Shown here: in pieces, positions 1 through 9,339 of the stretch
Numbering within the stretch: the stretch's first letter is position 1
Layout of the letters: each line of letters begins with the position of its first letter
Source: Liolophura sinensis
Lineage: Eukaryota > Mollusca > Polyplacophora > Chitonida > Chitonidae
Assembly: GCF_032854445.1 (NCBI RefSeq)
Contig: NW_027018474.1
Location: 1-23,023, forward strand
DNA length: 23,023 bases
Direction of reading: 5' to 3'
Position numbers and translations under genes: made by a program
Notes under the pieces: generated by a model
The model's database searches: none
What the model was told of the DNA's origin: nothing
What the model saw: only the letters and a program-made list of their open reading frames with translations

Positions 1-548
1 TTAACTCACCCAGCAATTGCCTTACTTCTAAGTGCAAGACAATCTCAATGTCTTTATCTACGTGTAGAAAACCCACACCATTTGTACGTGAAAAACACAA
101 GGTACTTGATACAGTCTGCTGTAAAAAGTACAACTGAACACTAACCCACTTCAGTTAGGTGCCAAAAGATGCGGAATTGAGCCAGGCATCGGCAGCTGTT
201 GAAAAATTGCAAATTTCCCTGGTTTCCATGGAGTAAGAGACGTTGCTACGCACGTGATTATGACATAAATGATCATTCAATTGTCACTACAGCCAAAAGT
301 GTTGGTCGGAGAGCAACGCGGATTGCACCATTCGATTTCTCGTCACAAAATACGTCGGATTAGGCTCTTACTAGTAGCACTGGAACAGTTTTTCCACTTT
401 TGCATTTTTGCCTGGTCTTTTTGTTAATTGAAATCGGCTACACTGTACTCTGTACAATCGCGACTGGTCATTACTATATTCAACTTTTGACTATAAGTTA
501 TGTGCCCTTCGGTAGCCCAGAGACCTGATATCTTTGGGCTAAGCCCAT
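1..548 (+). repeat. Monomer 1, family A
   Basis: Family A variable segment (aacactaacccacttcag) with a private t (cagttagg), gagacgttgctacgcacg, and the rare gtgttgg shared only with copy 25. Downstream block is ggattgc / ttctcg / ggctcttactagtag. One base is missing in ccagagacc, and the end reads ctgatatc as in copy 2. Copies 1-2 correspond to copies 25-26. Confidence 0.95.
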
Positions 549-1101
549 TTAACTCACCCAGCAATTGCCTTACTTCTAAGTGCAAGACAATCTCAATGTC
601 TTTATCTACGTGTAGAAAAACCACACCATTTGTACGTGAAAAACAACAAGGTACTTGATACAGTCTGCTGTAAAAAGTACAACTGAACACTAACCAACTT
701 CAGTAAGGTGCCAAAAGATGTGGAATTGAGACAGGCATCGGCAGCTGTTGAAAAATTGCAAATTTCCCTGGTTTCCATGGAGTAAGACCCGTTGCTACGC
801 ACGTGATTATGACATAAATGATCATTCAATTGTCACTACAGGCAAAAGTATTGGTCGGAGAGCAACGCGGTTTTGCACCATTCGATTTGTCGTCACAAAA
901 TACGTCGGATTAGCCTCTTACCAGCAGCACTGGAAACAGTTTTTCCACTTTTGCATTTTTTGCCTGGTCTTTTTGTTAATTGAAATCGGCTACACTGTAC
1001 TCTGTACAATCGCGACTGGTCATTACTATATTCAACTTTTGACTATAAGTTATGTGCCCTTCGGTAGCCCAGAAGACCTGATATCTTTGGGCTAAGCCCA
1101 T
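549..1101 (+). repeat. Monomer 2, family C
   Basis: Family C marks: ctaaccaacttc, gatgtgg and gagacagg. Downstream block is of the other kind (ttgtcg / cctcttaccagcag). It is 4 bp longer than standard because of four single-base insertions, three of them in homopolymer runs (ggtttt, ggaaac, catttttt). Confidence 0.95.
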
Positions 1102-1656
1102 TTAACTCACCCCAGCAATTGACTTACTTCTAAGTTCTAAGTGCAAGACAATCTCAATGTCTTTATCTACGTGTAGAAAACCACACCATTTGTACGTGAA
1201 AAACACAAGGTACTTGATACAGTCTGCTGTAAAAAGTACAACTGACCACAGACCCACATGAATAAGGTGCCAAAAGATGCGGAATTGAGCCAGGCATCGG
1301 CCAGCTGTTGAAAAATTGCAAATTTCCCTGGTTTCCATGGAGTAAGAGCCGTTGCTGGGCACGTGATTATGACATAAATGATCATTCAATTGTCACTACA
1401 GGCAAAAGTATTGGTTGGAGAGCAACGCGGTTTGCACCATTCGATTTCTCGTCACAAAATACGTCGGATAGGCTCTTACTAGTAGCACTGGAACAGTTTT
1501 TCCACTTTTGCATTTTTGCTTCGTCTTTTTGTTAATTGAAATCGGCTAAACTGTACTCTGTACAATCGCGACTGGTCATTACTATATTCAACTTTTGACT
1601 ATAAGTTATGTGCCCTTCGTAGCCCAGAAGACGTCAAATCTTTGGGCTAAGCCCAT
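1102..1656 (+). repeat. Monomer 3, family B1, longest copy (555 bp)
   Basis: B1 segment (accacagacccacatgaata). It shares gacttac, ggttggag, gcttcgtc and taaactg with copy 15, so the two are sister copies 12 monomers apart. It carries a 7-bp direct duplication plus five single-base indels. It ends in the gacgtc variant. Confidence 0.95.
1128..1141 (+). repeat. 7-bp direct duplication inside monomer 3
   Basis: The heptamer ttctaag is present twice in a row here and once at this place in the other monomers. It is the only length change above 1 bp that I found in the window and looks like a simple slippage duplication private to this copy. Confidence 0.9.
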
Positions 1657-2203
1657 TTAACTCACCCAGCAATTGCCTTACTTCTAAGTGCAAGACAATC
1701 TCAATGTCTTTATCTACGTGTAGAAAAACCACACCATTTGTACGTGAAAAACACAAGGTACTTGATACAGTCTGCTGTAAAAAGTACAACTGAACACTAA
1801 CCCACTTCAGTAAGGTGCCAAAGATGCGGAATTGAGACAGGCATCGGCAGCTGTTGAAAAATTGCAAATTTCCCTGGTTTCCATGGAGTAAGACCCGTTG
1901 CTACGCACGTGATTATGACATAAATGATCATTCAATTGTCGCTACAGGCAAAAGTATTGGTCGGAGAGCAACGCGGTTTGCACCATTCGATTTGTCGTCA
2001 CAAAATACGTCGGATTAGCCTCTTACCAGCAGCACTGGAACAGTTTTTCCACTTTTGCATTTTTGCCTGGTCTTTTTGTTAATTGAAATCGGCTACACTG
2101 TACTCTGTACAATCGCGACTGGTCATTACTATATTCAACTTTTGACTATAAGTTATGTGCCCTTCGGTAGCCCAGAAGACCTGAAATCTTGGGCTAAGCC
2201 CAT
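1657..2203 (+). repeat. Monomer 4, family A with C-like marks
   Basis: The variable segment is A, but gagacagg and gacccgttgctacg follow as in family C, and the downstream block is ttgtcg / cctcttaccagcag. It is a mosaic of A and C. Two single-base deletions (gccaaagatg, gaaatcttggg). Confidence 0.93.
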
Positions 2204-2751
2204 TTAACTCACCCAGCAATTGCCTTACTTCTAAGTGCAAGACAATCTCAATGTCTTTATCTACGTGTAGAAAAACCACACCATTTGTACGTGAAAAACA
2301 CAAGGTACTTGATACAGTCTGCTGTAAAAAGTACAACTGAACACTAACCAACTTCAGTAAGGTGCCAAAAGATGTGGAATTGAGACAGGCATCGGCAGCT
2401 GTTGAAAAATTGCAAATTTCCCTGGTTTCCATGGAGTAAGAGCCGTTGCTGGGCACGTGATTATGACATAAATGATCATTCAATTGTCACTACAGGCAAA
2501 AGTATTGGTCGGAGAGCAACGCGGTTTGCACCATTCGATTTCTCGTCACAAAATACGTCGGATTAGGCTCTTACTAGTAGCACTGGAACAGTTTTTCCAC
2601 TTTGCATTTTTGCCTGGTCTTTTTGTTAATTGAAATCGGCTACACTGTACTCTGTACAATCGCGACTGGTCATTACTATATTCAACTTTTGACTATAAGT
2701 TATGTGCCCTTCGGTAGCCCAGAAGACCTGAAATCTTTGGGCTAAGCCCAT
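2204..2751 (+). repeat. Monomer 5, family C mosaic
   Basis: C marks in the first half (ctaaccaacttc, gatgtgg, gagacagg), then B-like gagccgttgctgggcacg and cactacaggc, then ttctcg / ggctcttactagtag. The switch near the middle suggests conversion or unequal crossover between families. One t is missing in cactttgc. Confidence 0.93.
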
Positions 2752-3031
2752 TTAACTCACCCAGCAATTGCCTTACTTCTAAGTGCAAGACAATCTCAAT
2801 GTCTTTATCTACGTGTAGAAAAACCACACCATTTGTACGTGAAAAACACAAGGTACTTGATACAGTCTGCTGTAAAAAGTACAACTGACCACAGACCCAC
2901 ATGAATAAGGTGCCAAAAGATGCGGAATTGAGCCAGGCATCGGCAGCTGTTGAAAAATTGCAAATATCCCTGGTTTCCATGGAGTAAGAGCCGTTGCTGG
3001 GCACGTGATTATGACATAAATGATCATTCAA
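2693..3031 (-). other. Recurrent minus-strand open frame, 112 codons, probably not a gene (representative copy)
   Basis: A frame of 112 codons on the minus strand is open in about 15 monomers, for example here and at 3242-3580, 6536-6874 and 22455-22793. Its apparent first codon is TTG, with in-frame stop codons just upstream, so no ATG begins it. The first internal Met is about residue 18 (SYSMETRE). In copies carrying the gacgtc variant the preceding change makes a TGA that ends it after the SPKI residues at 100 codons. Single-base indels break it in many other copies. Changes between copies include many amino-acid changes (P/R, E/D, W/C). A second minus-strand frame of 72 codons (2809-3027) does begin with ATG and overlaps it. 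I recognise no domain in either. Most likely these are chance open frames multiplied by the repeat. Confidence 0.3.
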
Positions 3032-3300
3032 TTGTCGCTACAGGCAAAAGTATTGGTCGGAGAGCAACGCGGTTTGCACCATTCGATTTGTCGTCACAAA
3101 ATACGTCGGATTAGGATCTTACCAGCAGCACTGAAACAGTTTTTCCACTTTTGCATTTTTGCCTGGTCTTTTTGTTAATTGAAATCGGCTACACTGTACT
3201 CTGTACAATCGCGACTGGTCATTACTATATTCAACTTTTGACTATAAGTTATGTGCCCTTCGGTAGCCCAGAAGACCTGAAATCTTTGGGCTAAGCCCAT
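2752..3300 (+). repeat. Monomer 6, family B1
   Basis: B1 segment, aaatatccc, gagccgttgctgggcacg, and the distinctive ggatcttaccagcag shared with copies 9 and 18. Ends in cctg. First unit of the trimer 6-8 that is repeated as 9-11. Confidence 0.95.
3287..3299. repeat. TGGGCT-A-AGCCCA inverted repeat near the monomer boundary (representative at end of copy 6)
   Basis: Perfect 6-bp arms around one central base, ending 1 bp before the unit start used here. Most copies have it intact; copies 21 and 33 lose one g (tttggctaag), copies 25 and 34 read gggccaag, copy 36 reads aagccattt and copy 37 reads ctctgggc. It is not followed by a T-run, so it is not a factor-independent terminator. Confidence 0.6.
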
Positions 3301-3435
3301 TTAACTCACCCAGCAATTGCCTTACTTCTAAGTGCAAGACAATCTCAATGTCTTTATCTACGTGTAGAAAAACCACACCATTTGTACGTGAAAAACACAA
3401 GGTACTTGATACAGTCTGCTGTAAAAAGTACAACT

Positions 3436-3459
3436 GACCACAGACCCACATGAATAAGG
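3436..3459 (+). other. Variable 24-bp segment that defines monomer families (shown in copy 7)
   Basis: By eye, families A and B1 differ at 6 of these 24 positions and D and A also at 6, while the flanks are nearly constant. B2 differs from B1 by one base here (gaacaagg against gaataagg) and F has a single A-to-G change from A. The equivalent segment lies about 135 bp from each monomer start. I see no known protein-binding motif in it. Confidence 0.8.
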
Positions 3460-3550
3460 TGCCAAAAGATGCGGAATTGAGCCAGACATCGGGAGCTGTT
3501 GAAAAATTGCAAATATCCCTGGTTTCCATGGAGTAAGAGCCGTTGCTGGG

Positions 3551-3556
3551 CACGTG
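3551..3556. promoter_or_regulatory. CACGTG palindrome (E-box-like), representative in copy 7
   Basis: The hexamer CACGTG lies in gggcacgtgatt or cgcacgtgatt in most monomers. It is lost in copies 8 and 11 (tacgtacgtg) and in copy 19 (cacgtaat). Two further ACGTG cores occur earlier in each unit (ctacgtgtag and gtacgtgaaa). CACGTG is the known core for bHLH proteins, but a 6-bp match is weak evidence for regulation. Confidence 0.25.
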
Positions 3557-3567
3557 ATTATGACATA

Positions 3568-3577
3568 AATGATCATT
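3568..3577. repeat. 10-bp palindrome AATGATCATT, representative in copy 7
   Basis: This self-complementary decamer is present at the same place in every monomer I inspected. In D monomers the flanking bases change so that it grows to 16 bp. Confidence 0.8.
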
Positions 3578-3743
3578 CAATTGTCACTACAGGCAAAAGT
3601 ATTGGTCGGAGTGCAACGCGGTTTGCACCATTCGATTTGTCGTCACAAAATACGTCGGATTAGCCTCTTACCAGCAGCACTGGAAAAGTTTTTCCACTTT
3701 TGCATTTTTGCCTGGTCTTTTTGTTAATTGAAATCGGCTACAC

Positions 3744-3756
3744 TGTACTCTGTACA
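3744..3756. repeat. TGTAC-tct-GTACA inverted repeat, representative in copy 7
   Basis: Perfect 5-bp arms around a 3-base spacer. It is present in monomers reading tgtactctgtaca and reduced in those with the tgcactctg variant (for example copies 12, 21, 23, 32, 38, 41). The stem is too short for a confident structural call. Confidence 0.5.
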
Positions 3757-3849
3757 ATCGCGACTGGTCATTACTATATTCAACTTTTGACTATAAGTTA
3801 TGTGCCCTTCGGTAGCCCAGAAGACGTCAAATATTTGGGCTAAGCCCAT

Positions 3850-4398
3850 TTAACTCACCCAGCAATTGCCTTACTTCTAAGTGCAAGACAATCTCAATGT
3901 CTTTATCTACGTGTAGAAAAACCACACCATTTGTACGTGAAAAACACAAGGTACTTGATACAGTCTGCTGTAAAAAGTACAACTGAACACTAACCCACTT
4001 CAGTAAGGTGCCAAAAGATGCGGAATTGAGCCAGGCATCGGCAGCTGTTGAAAAATTGCAAATTTCCCTGGTTTCCATGGAGTAAGAGACGTTGCTACGT
4101 ACGTGATTATGACATAAATGATCATTCAATTGTCGCTACAGCCAAAAGTATTGGTCAGAGAGCAACGCGGATTGCACCATTCGATTTCTCGTCACAAAAT
4201 ACGTCGGATTAGGCTCTTACTAGTAGCACTGGAACAGTTTTTCCACTTTTGCATTTTTGCCTGGTCTTTTTGTTAATTGAAATCGGCTACACTGTACTCT
4301 GTACAATCGCGACTGGTCATTACTATATTCAACTTTTGACTATAAGTTATGTGCCCTTCGGTAGCCCAGAAGACCTGAAATCTTTGGGCTAAGCCCAT
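3850..4398 (+). repeat. Monomer 8, family A
   Basis: A segment, gagacgttgctacgtacg (shared with copy 11), cgctacagcc, ggattgc / ttctcg / ggctcttactagtag. Private ggtcagag. Last unit of the first trimer. Confidence 0.95.
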
Positions 4399-4947
4399 TT
4401 AACTCACCCAGCAATTGCCTTACTTCTAAGTGCAAGACAATCTCAATGTCTTTATCTACGTGTAGAAAAACCACACCATTTGTACGTGAAAAACACAAGG
4501 TACTTGATACAGTCTGCTGTAAAAAGTACAACTGACCACAGACCCACATGAATAAGGTGCCAAAAGATGCGGAATTGAGCCAGGCATCGGCAGCTGTTGA
4601 AAAATTGCAAATATCCCTGGTTTCCATGGAGTAAGAGCCGTTGCTGGGCACGTGATTATGACATAAATGATCATTCAATTGTCGCTACAGGCAAAAGTAT
4701 TGGTCGGAGAGCAACGCGGTTTGCACCATTCGATTTGTCGTCACAAAATACGTCGGATTAGGATCTTACCAGCAGCACTGGAACAGTTTTTCCACTTTTG
4801 CATTTTTGCCTGGTCTTTTTGTTAATTGAAATCGGCTACACTGTACTCTGTACAATCGCGACTGGTCATTACTATATTCAACTTTTGACTATAAGTTATG
4901 TGCCCTTCGGTAGCCCAGAAGACCTGAAATCTTTGGGCTAAGCCCAT
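4399..4947 (+). repeat. Monomer 9, family B1
   Basis: Near identical to copy 6 (one difference seen: ctggaac against ctgaaac) and to copy 18. Carries ggatcttaccagcag. Confidence 0.95.
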
Positions 4948-5496
4948 TTAACTCACCCAGCAATTGCCTTACTTCTAAGTGCAAGACAATCTCAATGTCT
5001 TTATCTACGTGTAGAAAAACCACACCATTTGTACGTGAAAAACACAAGGTACTTGATACAGTCTGCTGTAAAAAGTACAACTGACCACAGACCCACATGA
5101 ATAAGGTGCCAAAAGATGCGGAATTGAGCCAGGCATCGGCAGCTGTTGAAAAATTGCAAATATCCCTGGTTTCCATGGAGTAAGAGCCGTTGCTGGGCAC
5201 GTGATTATGACATAAATGATCATTCAATTGTCACTACAGGCAAAAGTATTGGTCGGAGAGCAACGCGGTTTGCACCATTCGATTTGTCGTCACAAAATAC
5301 GTCGGATTAGCCTCTTACCAGCAGCACTGGAACAGTTTGTCCACTTTTGCATTTTTGCCTGGTCTTTTTGTTAATTGAAATCGGCTACACTGTACTCTGT
5401 ACAATCGCGACTGGTCATTACTATATTCAACTTTTGACTATAAGTTATGTGCCCTTCGGTAGCCCAGAAGACGTCAAATCTTTGGGCTAAGCCCAT
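4948..5496 (+). repeat. Monomer 10, family B1
   Basis: Counterpart of copies 7 and 19. Carries aaatatccc, cactacaggc, cagtttgtcc (shared with 19) and ends in gacgtc. Confidence 0.95.
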
Positions 5497-6045
5497 TTAA
5501 CTCACCCAGCAATTGCCTTACTTCTAAGTGCAAGACAATCTCAATGTCTTTATCTACGTGTAGAAAAACCACACCATTTGTACGTGAAAAACACAAGGTA
5601 CTTGATACAGTCTGCTGTAAAAAGTACAACTGAACACTAACCCACTTCAGTAAGGTGCCAAAAGATGCGGAATTGAGCCAGGCATCGGCAGCTGTTGAAA
5701 AATTGCAAATTTCCCTGGTTTCCATGGAGTAAGAGACGTTGCTACGTACGTGATTATGACATAAATGATCATTCAATTGTCGCTACAGCCAAAAGTATTG
5801 GTCGGAGAGCAACGCGGATTGCACCATTCGATTTCTCGTCACAAAATACGTCGGATTAGGCTCTTACTAGTAGCACTGGAACAGTTTTTCCACTTTTGCA
5901 TTTTTGCCTGGTCTTTTTGTTAATTGAAATCGGCTACACTGTACTCTGTACAATCGCGACTGGTCATTACTATATTCAACTTTTGACTATAAGTTATGTG
6001 CCCTTCGGTAGCCCAGAAGACCTGAAATCTTTGGGCTAAGCCCAT
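5497..6045 (+). repeat. Monomer 11, family A
   Basis: Counterpart of copy 8, sharing gctacgtacgtg; differs by ggtcggag. End of the second trimer. Confidence 0.95.
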
Positions 6046-6594
6046 TTAACTCACCCAGCAATTGCCTTACTTCTAAGTGCAAGACAATCTCAATGTCTTT
6101 ATCTAGGTGTAGAAAAACCACACCATTTGTACGTGAAAAACACAAGGTACTTGATACAGTCTGCTTTAAATAGTACAACTGAACACTAACCCACTTCAGT
6201 AAGGTGCCAAAAGATGCGGAATTGAGCCAGGCATCGGCAGCTGTTGAAAAATTGCAAATTTCCCTGGTTTCCATGGAGTAAGACCCGTTGCTACGCACGT
6301 GATTATGACTTAAATGATCATTCAATTGTCGCTACAGCCAAAAGTATTGGTCGGAGAGCAACGCGGTTTGCACCATTCGATTTGTCGTCACAAAATACGT
6401 CGGATTAGCCTCTTACCAGCAGCACTGGAACAGTTTTTCCACTTTTGCATTTTTGCCTGGTCTTTTTGTTAATTGAAACCGGCTACACTGCACTCTGTAC
6501 AATCGCGACTGGTCATTACTATATTCAACTTTTGACTATAAGTTATGTGCCCTTCGGTAGCCCAGAAGACCTGAAATCTTTGGGCTAAGCCCAT
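6046..6594 (+). repeat. Monomer 12, family E
   Basis: Family E marks: gctttaaatag, gacttaaatg, aaccggc and tgcactctg. Private ctaggtg. Counterpart of copy 21, nine monomers on. Ends in cctg, where copy 21 ends in gacgtc. Confidence 0.95.
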
Positions 6595-7143
6595 TTAACT
6601 CACCCAGCAATTGCCTTACTTCTAAGTGCAAGACAATCTCAATGTCTTTATCTACGTGTAGAAAAACCACACCATTTGTACGTGAAAACCACAAGGTACT
6701 TGATACAGTCTGCTGTAAAAAGTACAACTGACCACAGACCCACATGAACAAGGTGCCAAAAGATGCGGAATTGAGCCAGGCATCGGCAGCTGTTGAAAAA
6801 TTGCAAATTTCCCTGGTTTCCATGGAGTAAGAGCCGTTGCTGGGCACGTGATTATGACATAAATGATCATTCAATTGTCACTACAGCCAAAAGTATTGGT
6901 CGGAGAGCAACGCGGATTGCACCATTCGATTTCTCGTCACAAAATACGTCGGATTAGGCTCTTACTAGTAGCACTGGAACAGTTTTTCCACTTTTGCATT
7001 TTTGCCTGGTCTTTTTGTTAATTGAAATCGGCTACACTGTACTCTGTACAATCGCGACTGGTCATTACTATATTCAACTTTTGACTATAAGTTATGTGCC
7101 CTTCGGTAGCCCAGAAGACCTGAAATCTTTGGGCTAAGCCCAT
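6595..7143 (+). repeat. Monomer 13, family B2
   Basis: B2 marks: gaaaaccacaagg and catgaacaagg. Second half is A-like (cagccaaaag, ggattgc, ttctcg, ggctcttactagtag), so it is a B2/A mosaic. Confidence 0.95.
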
Positions 7144-7692
7144 TTAACTCACCCAGCAATTGCCTTACTTCTAAGTGCAAGACAATCTCAATGTCTTTAT
7201 CTACGTGTAGAAAAACCACACCATTTGTACGTGAAAACCACAAGGTACTTGATACAGTCTGCTGTAAAAAGTACAACTGACCACAGACCCACATGAACAA
7301 GGTGCCAAAAGATGCGGAATTGAGCCAGGCATCGGCAGCTGTTGAAAAATTGCAAATTTCCCTGGTTTCCATGGAGTAAGAGCCGTTGCTGGGCACGTGA
7401 TTATGACATAAATGATCATTCAATTGTCACTACAGGCAAAAGTATTGGTCGGAGAGCAACGCGGTTTGCACCATTCGATTTGTCGTCACAAAATACGTCG
7501 GATTAGCCTCTTACCAGCAGCACTGGAACAGTTTTTCCACTTTTGCATTTTTGCCTGGTCTTTTTGTTAATTGAAATCGGCTACACTGTACTCTGTACAA
7601 TCGCGACTGGTCATTACTATATTCAACTTTTGACTATAAGTTATGTGCCCTTCGGTAGCCCAGAAGACCTGAAATCTTTGGGCTAAGCCCAT
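7144..7692 (+). repeat. Monomer 14, family B2
   Basis: Same first half as copy 13, but the downstream block is caggcaaaag, ggtttgc, ttgtcg, cctcttaccagcag. Ends in cctg. Confidence 0.95.
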
Positions 7693-8241
7693 TTAACTCA
7701 CCCAGCAATTGACTTACTTCTAAGTGCAAGACAATCTCAATGTCTTTATCTACGTGTAGAAAAACCACACCATTTGTACGTGAAAAACACAAGGTACTTG
7801 ATACAGTCTGCTGTAAAAAGTACAACTGACCACAGACCCACATGAATAAGGTGCCAAAAAATGCGGAATTGAGCCAGGCATCGGCAGCTGTTGAAAAATT
7901 GCAAATTTCCCTGGTTTCCATGGAGTAAGAGCCGTTGCTGGGCACGTGATTATGACATAAATGATCATTCAATTGTCACTACAGGCAAAAGTATTGGTTG
8001 GAGAGCAACGCGGTTTGCACCATTCGATTTCTCGTCACAAAATACGTCGGATTAGGCTCTTACTAGTAGCACTGGAACAGTTTTTCCACTTTTGCATTTT
8101 TGCTTCGTCTTTTTGTTAATTGAAATCGGCTAAACTGTACTCTGTACAATCGCGACTGGTCATTACTATATTCAACTTTTGACTATAAGTTATGTGCCCT
8201 TCGGTAGCCCAGAAGACGTCAAATCTTTGGGCTAAGCCCAT
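7693..8241 (+). repeat. Monomer 15, family B1
   Basis: Sister of copy 3: gacttac, ggttggag, gcttcgtc, taaactg and gacgtc are shared. Private caaaaaatg is shared with copy 18. Starts the second pass through the order seen in copies 3-8. Confidence 0.95.
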
Positions 8242-8790
8242 TTAACTCACCCAGCAATTGCCTTACTTCTAAGTGCAAGACAATCTCAATGTCTTTATCT
8301 ACGTGTAGAAAAACCACACCATTTGTACGTGAAAAACACAAGGTACTTGATACAGTCTGCTGTAAAAAGTACAACTGAACACTAACCCACTTCAGTAAGG
8401 TGCCAAAAGATGCGGAATTGAGCCAGGCATCGGCAGCTGTTGAAAAATTGCAAATTTCCCTGGTTTCCATGGAGTAAGAGACGTTGCTACGCACGTGATT
8501 ATGACATAAATGATCATTCAATTGTCGCTACAGCCAAAAGTATTGGTAGGAGAGCAACGCGGATTGCACCATTCGATTTCTCGTCACAAAATACGTCGGA
8601 TTAGGCTCTTACTAGTAGTACTGGAACAGTTTTTCCACTTTTGCATTTTTGCCTGGTCTTTTTGTTAATTGAAATCGGCTACACTGTACTCTGTACAATC
8701 GCGACTGGTCATTACTATATTCAACTTTTGACTATAAGTTATGTGCCCTTCGGTAGCCCAGAAGACCTGAAATCTTTGGGCTAAGCCCAT
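8242..8790 (+). repeat. Monomer 16, family A
   Basis: A segment with gagacgttgctacgcacg and ggtaggag, the latter shared with copy 36. Private tagtagtactgg. Confidence 0.95.
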
Positions 8791-9339
8791 TTAACTCACC
8801 CAGCAATTGCCTTACTTCTAAGTGCAAGACAATCTCAATGTCTTTATCTACGTGTAGAAAAACCACACCATTTGTACGTGAAAATCACAAGGAACTTGAT
8901 ACAGTCTGCTGTAAAAAGTACAACTGAACACTAACCAACTTCAGTAAGGTGCCAAAAGATGTGGAATTGAGACAGGCATCGGCAGCTGTTGAAAAATTGC
9001 AAATTTCCCTGGTTTCCATGGAGTAAGACCCGTTGCTACGCACGTGATTATGACATAAATGATCATTCAATTGTCGCTACAGCCAAAAGTATTGGTCGGA
9101 GAGCAACGCGGATTGCACCATTCGATTTCTCGTCACAAAATACGTCGGATTAGGCTCTTACTAGTAGCACTGGAACAGTTTTTCCACTTTTGCATTTTTG
9201 CCTGGTCTTTTTGTTAATTGAAATCGGCTACACTGTACTCTGTACAATCGCGACTGGTCATTACTATATTCAACTTTTGACTATAAGTTATGTGCCCTTC
9301 GGTAGCCCAGAAGACCTGAAATCTTTGGGCTAAGCCCAT
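8791..9339 (+). repeat. Monomer 17, family C
   Basis: C marks (ctaaccaacttc, gatgtgg, gagacagg, gacccg) with the ggattgc / ttctcg / ggctcttactagtag block. Private aaaatcac and ggaacttg. Close to copies 26 and 37. Confidence 0.95.

Larger units (their letters stand above)
3301..3849 (+). repeat. Monomer 7, family B1
   Basis: B1 segment with aaatatccc. Private changes: gagccagac, catcggg, ggagtgc, tggaaaag and aaatattt. Ends in gacgtc, as do its equivalents 10 and 19. Exactly 549 bp, and a convenient reference copy for position within the unit. Confidence 0.95.
2752..6045 (+). repeat. Tandem duplication of a three-monomer block (copies 6-8 and 9-11)
   Basis: The order B1 (ggatcttacc), B1 (gacgtc end), A (gctacgtacg) occurs twice in a row with a 1647-bp period. 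I counted about eight substitutions between the two blocks and no indel. This is a recent segmental duplication within the array. Confidence 0.9.

Noticed and set aside
1-549. 5S rRNA, snRNA or spliced-leader array, since such genes often have units near 500 bp
   Set aside because: I found no 5S internal control region and no recognisable snRNA or spliced-leader sequence in the monomer on either strand by eye.
424-690. Many open frames of 60-139 codons on both strands treated as genes
   Set aside because: They are the same few frames seen again in each monomer. Most use TTG starts, differ in length between copies through single-base indels, and show no recognisable domain.
3287-3299. Factor-independent terminator at the boundary inverted repeat
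   Set aside because: The stem is only 6 bp with one central base and is not followed by a T-run on either strand.
3610-3650. CENP-B box
   Set aside because: TTCG cores occur (cattcgattt, ccttcggtag), but the downstream A and CGGG needed for the motif are absent.
3601-3660. tRNA T-loop-like sequence (ttcgatt) in each unit
   Set aside because: The five bases on either side (cacca and tctcg) do not pair, and there is no acceptor, D or anticodon arm around it.
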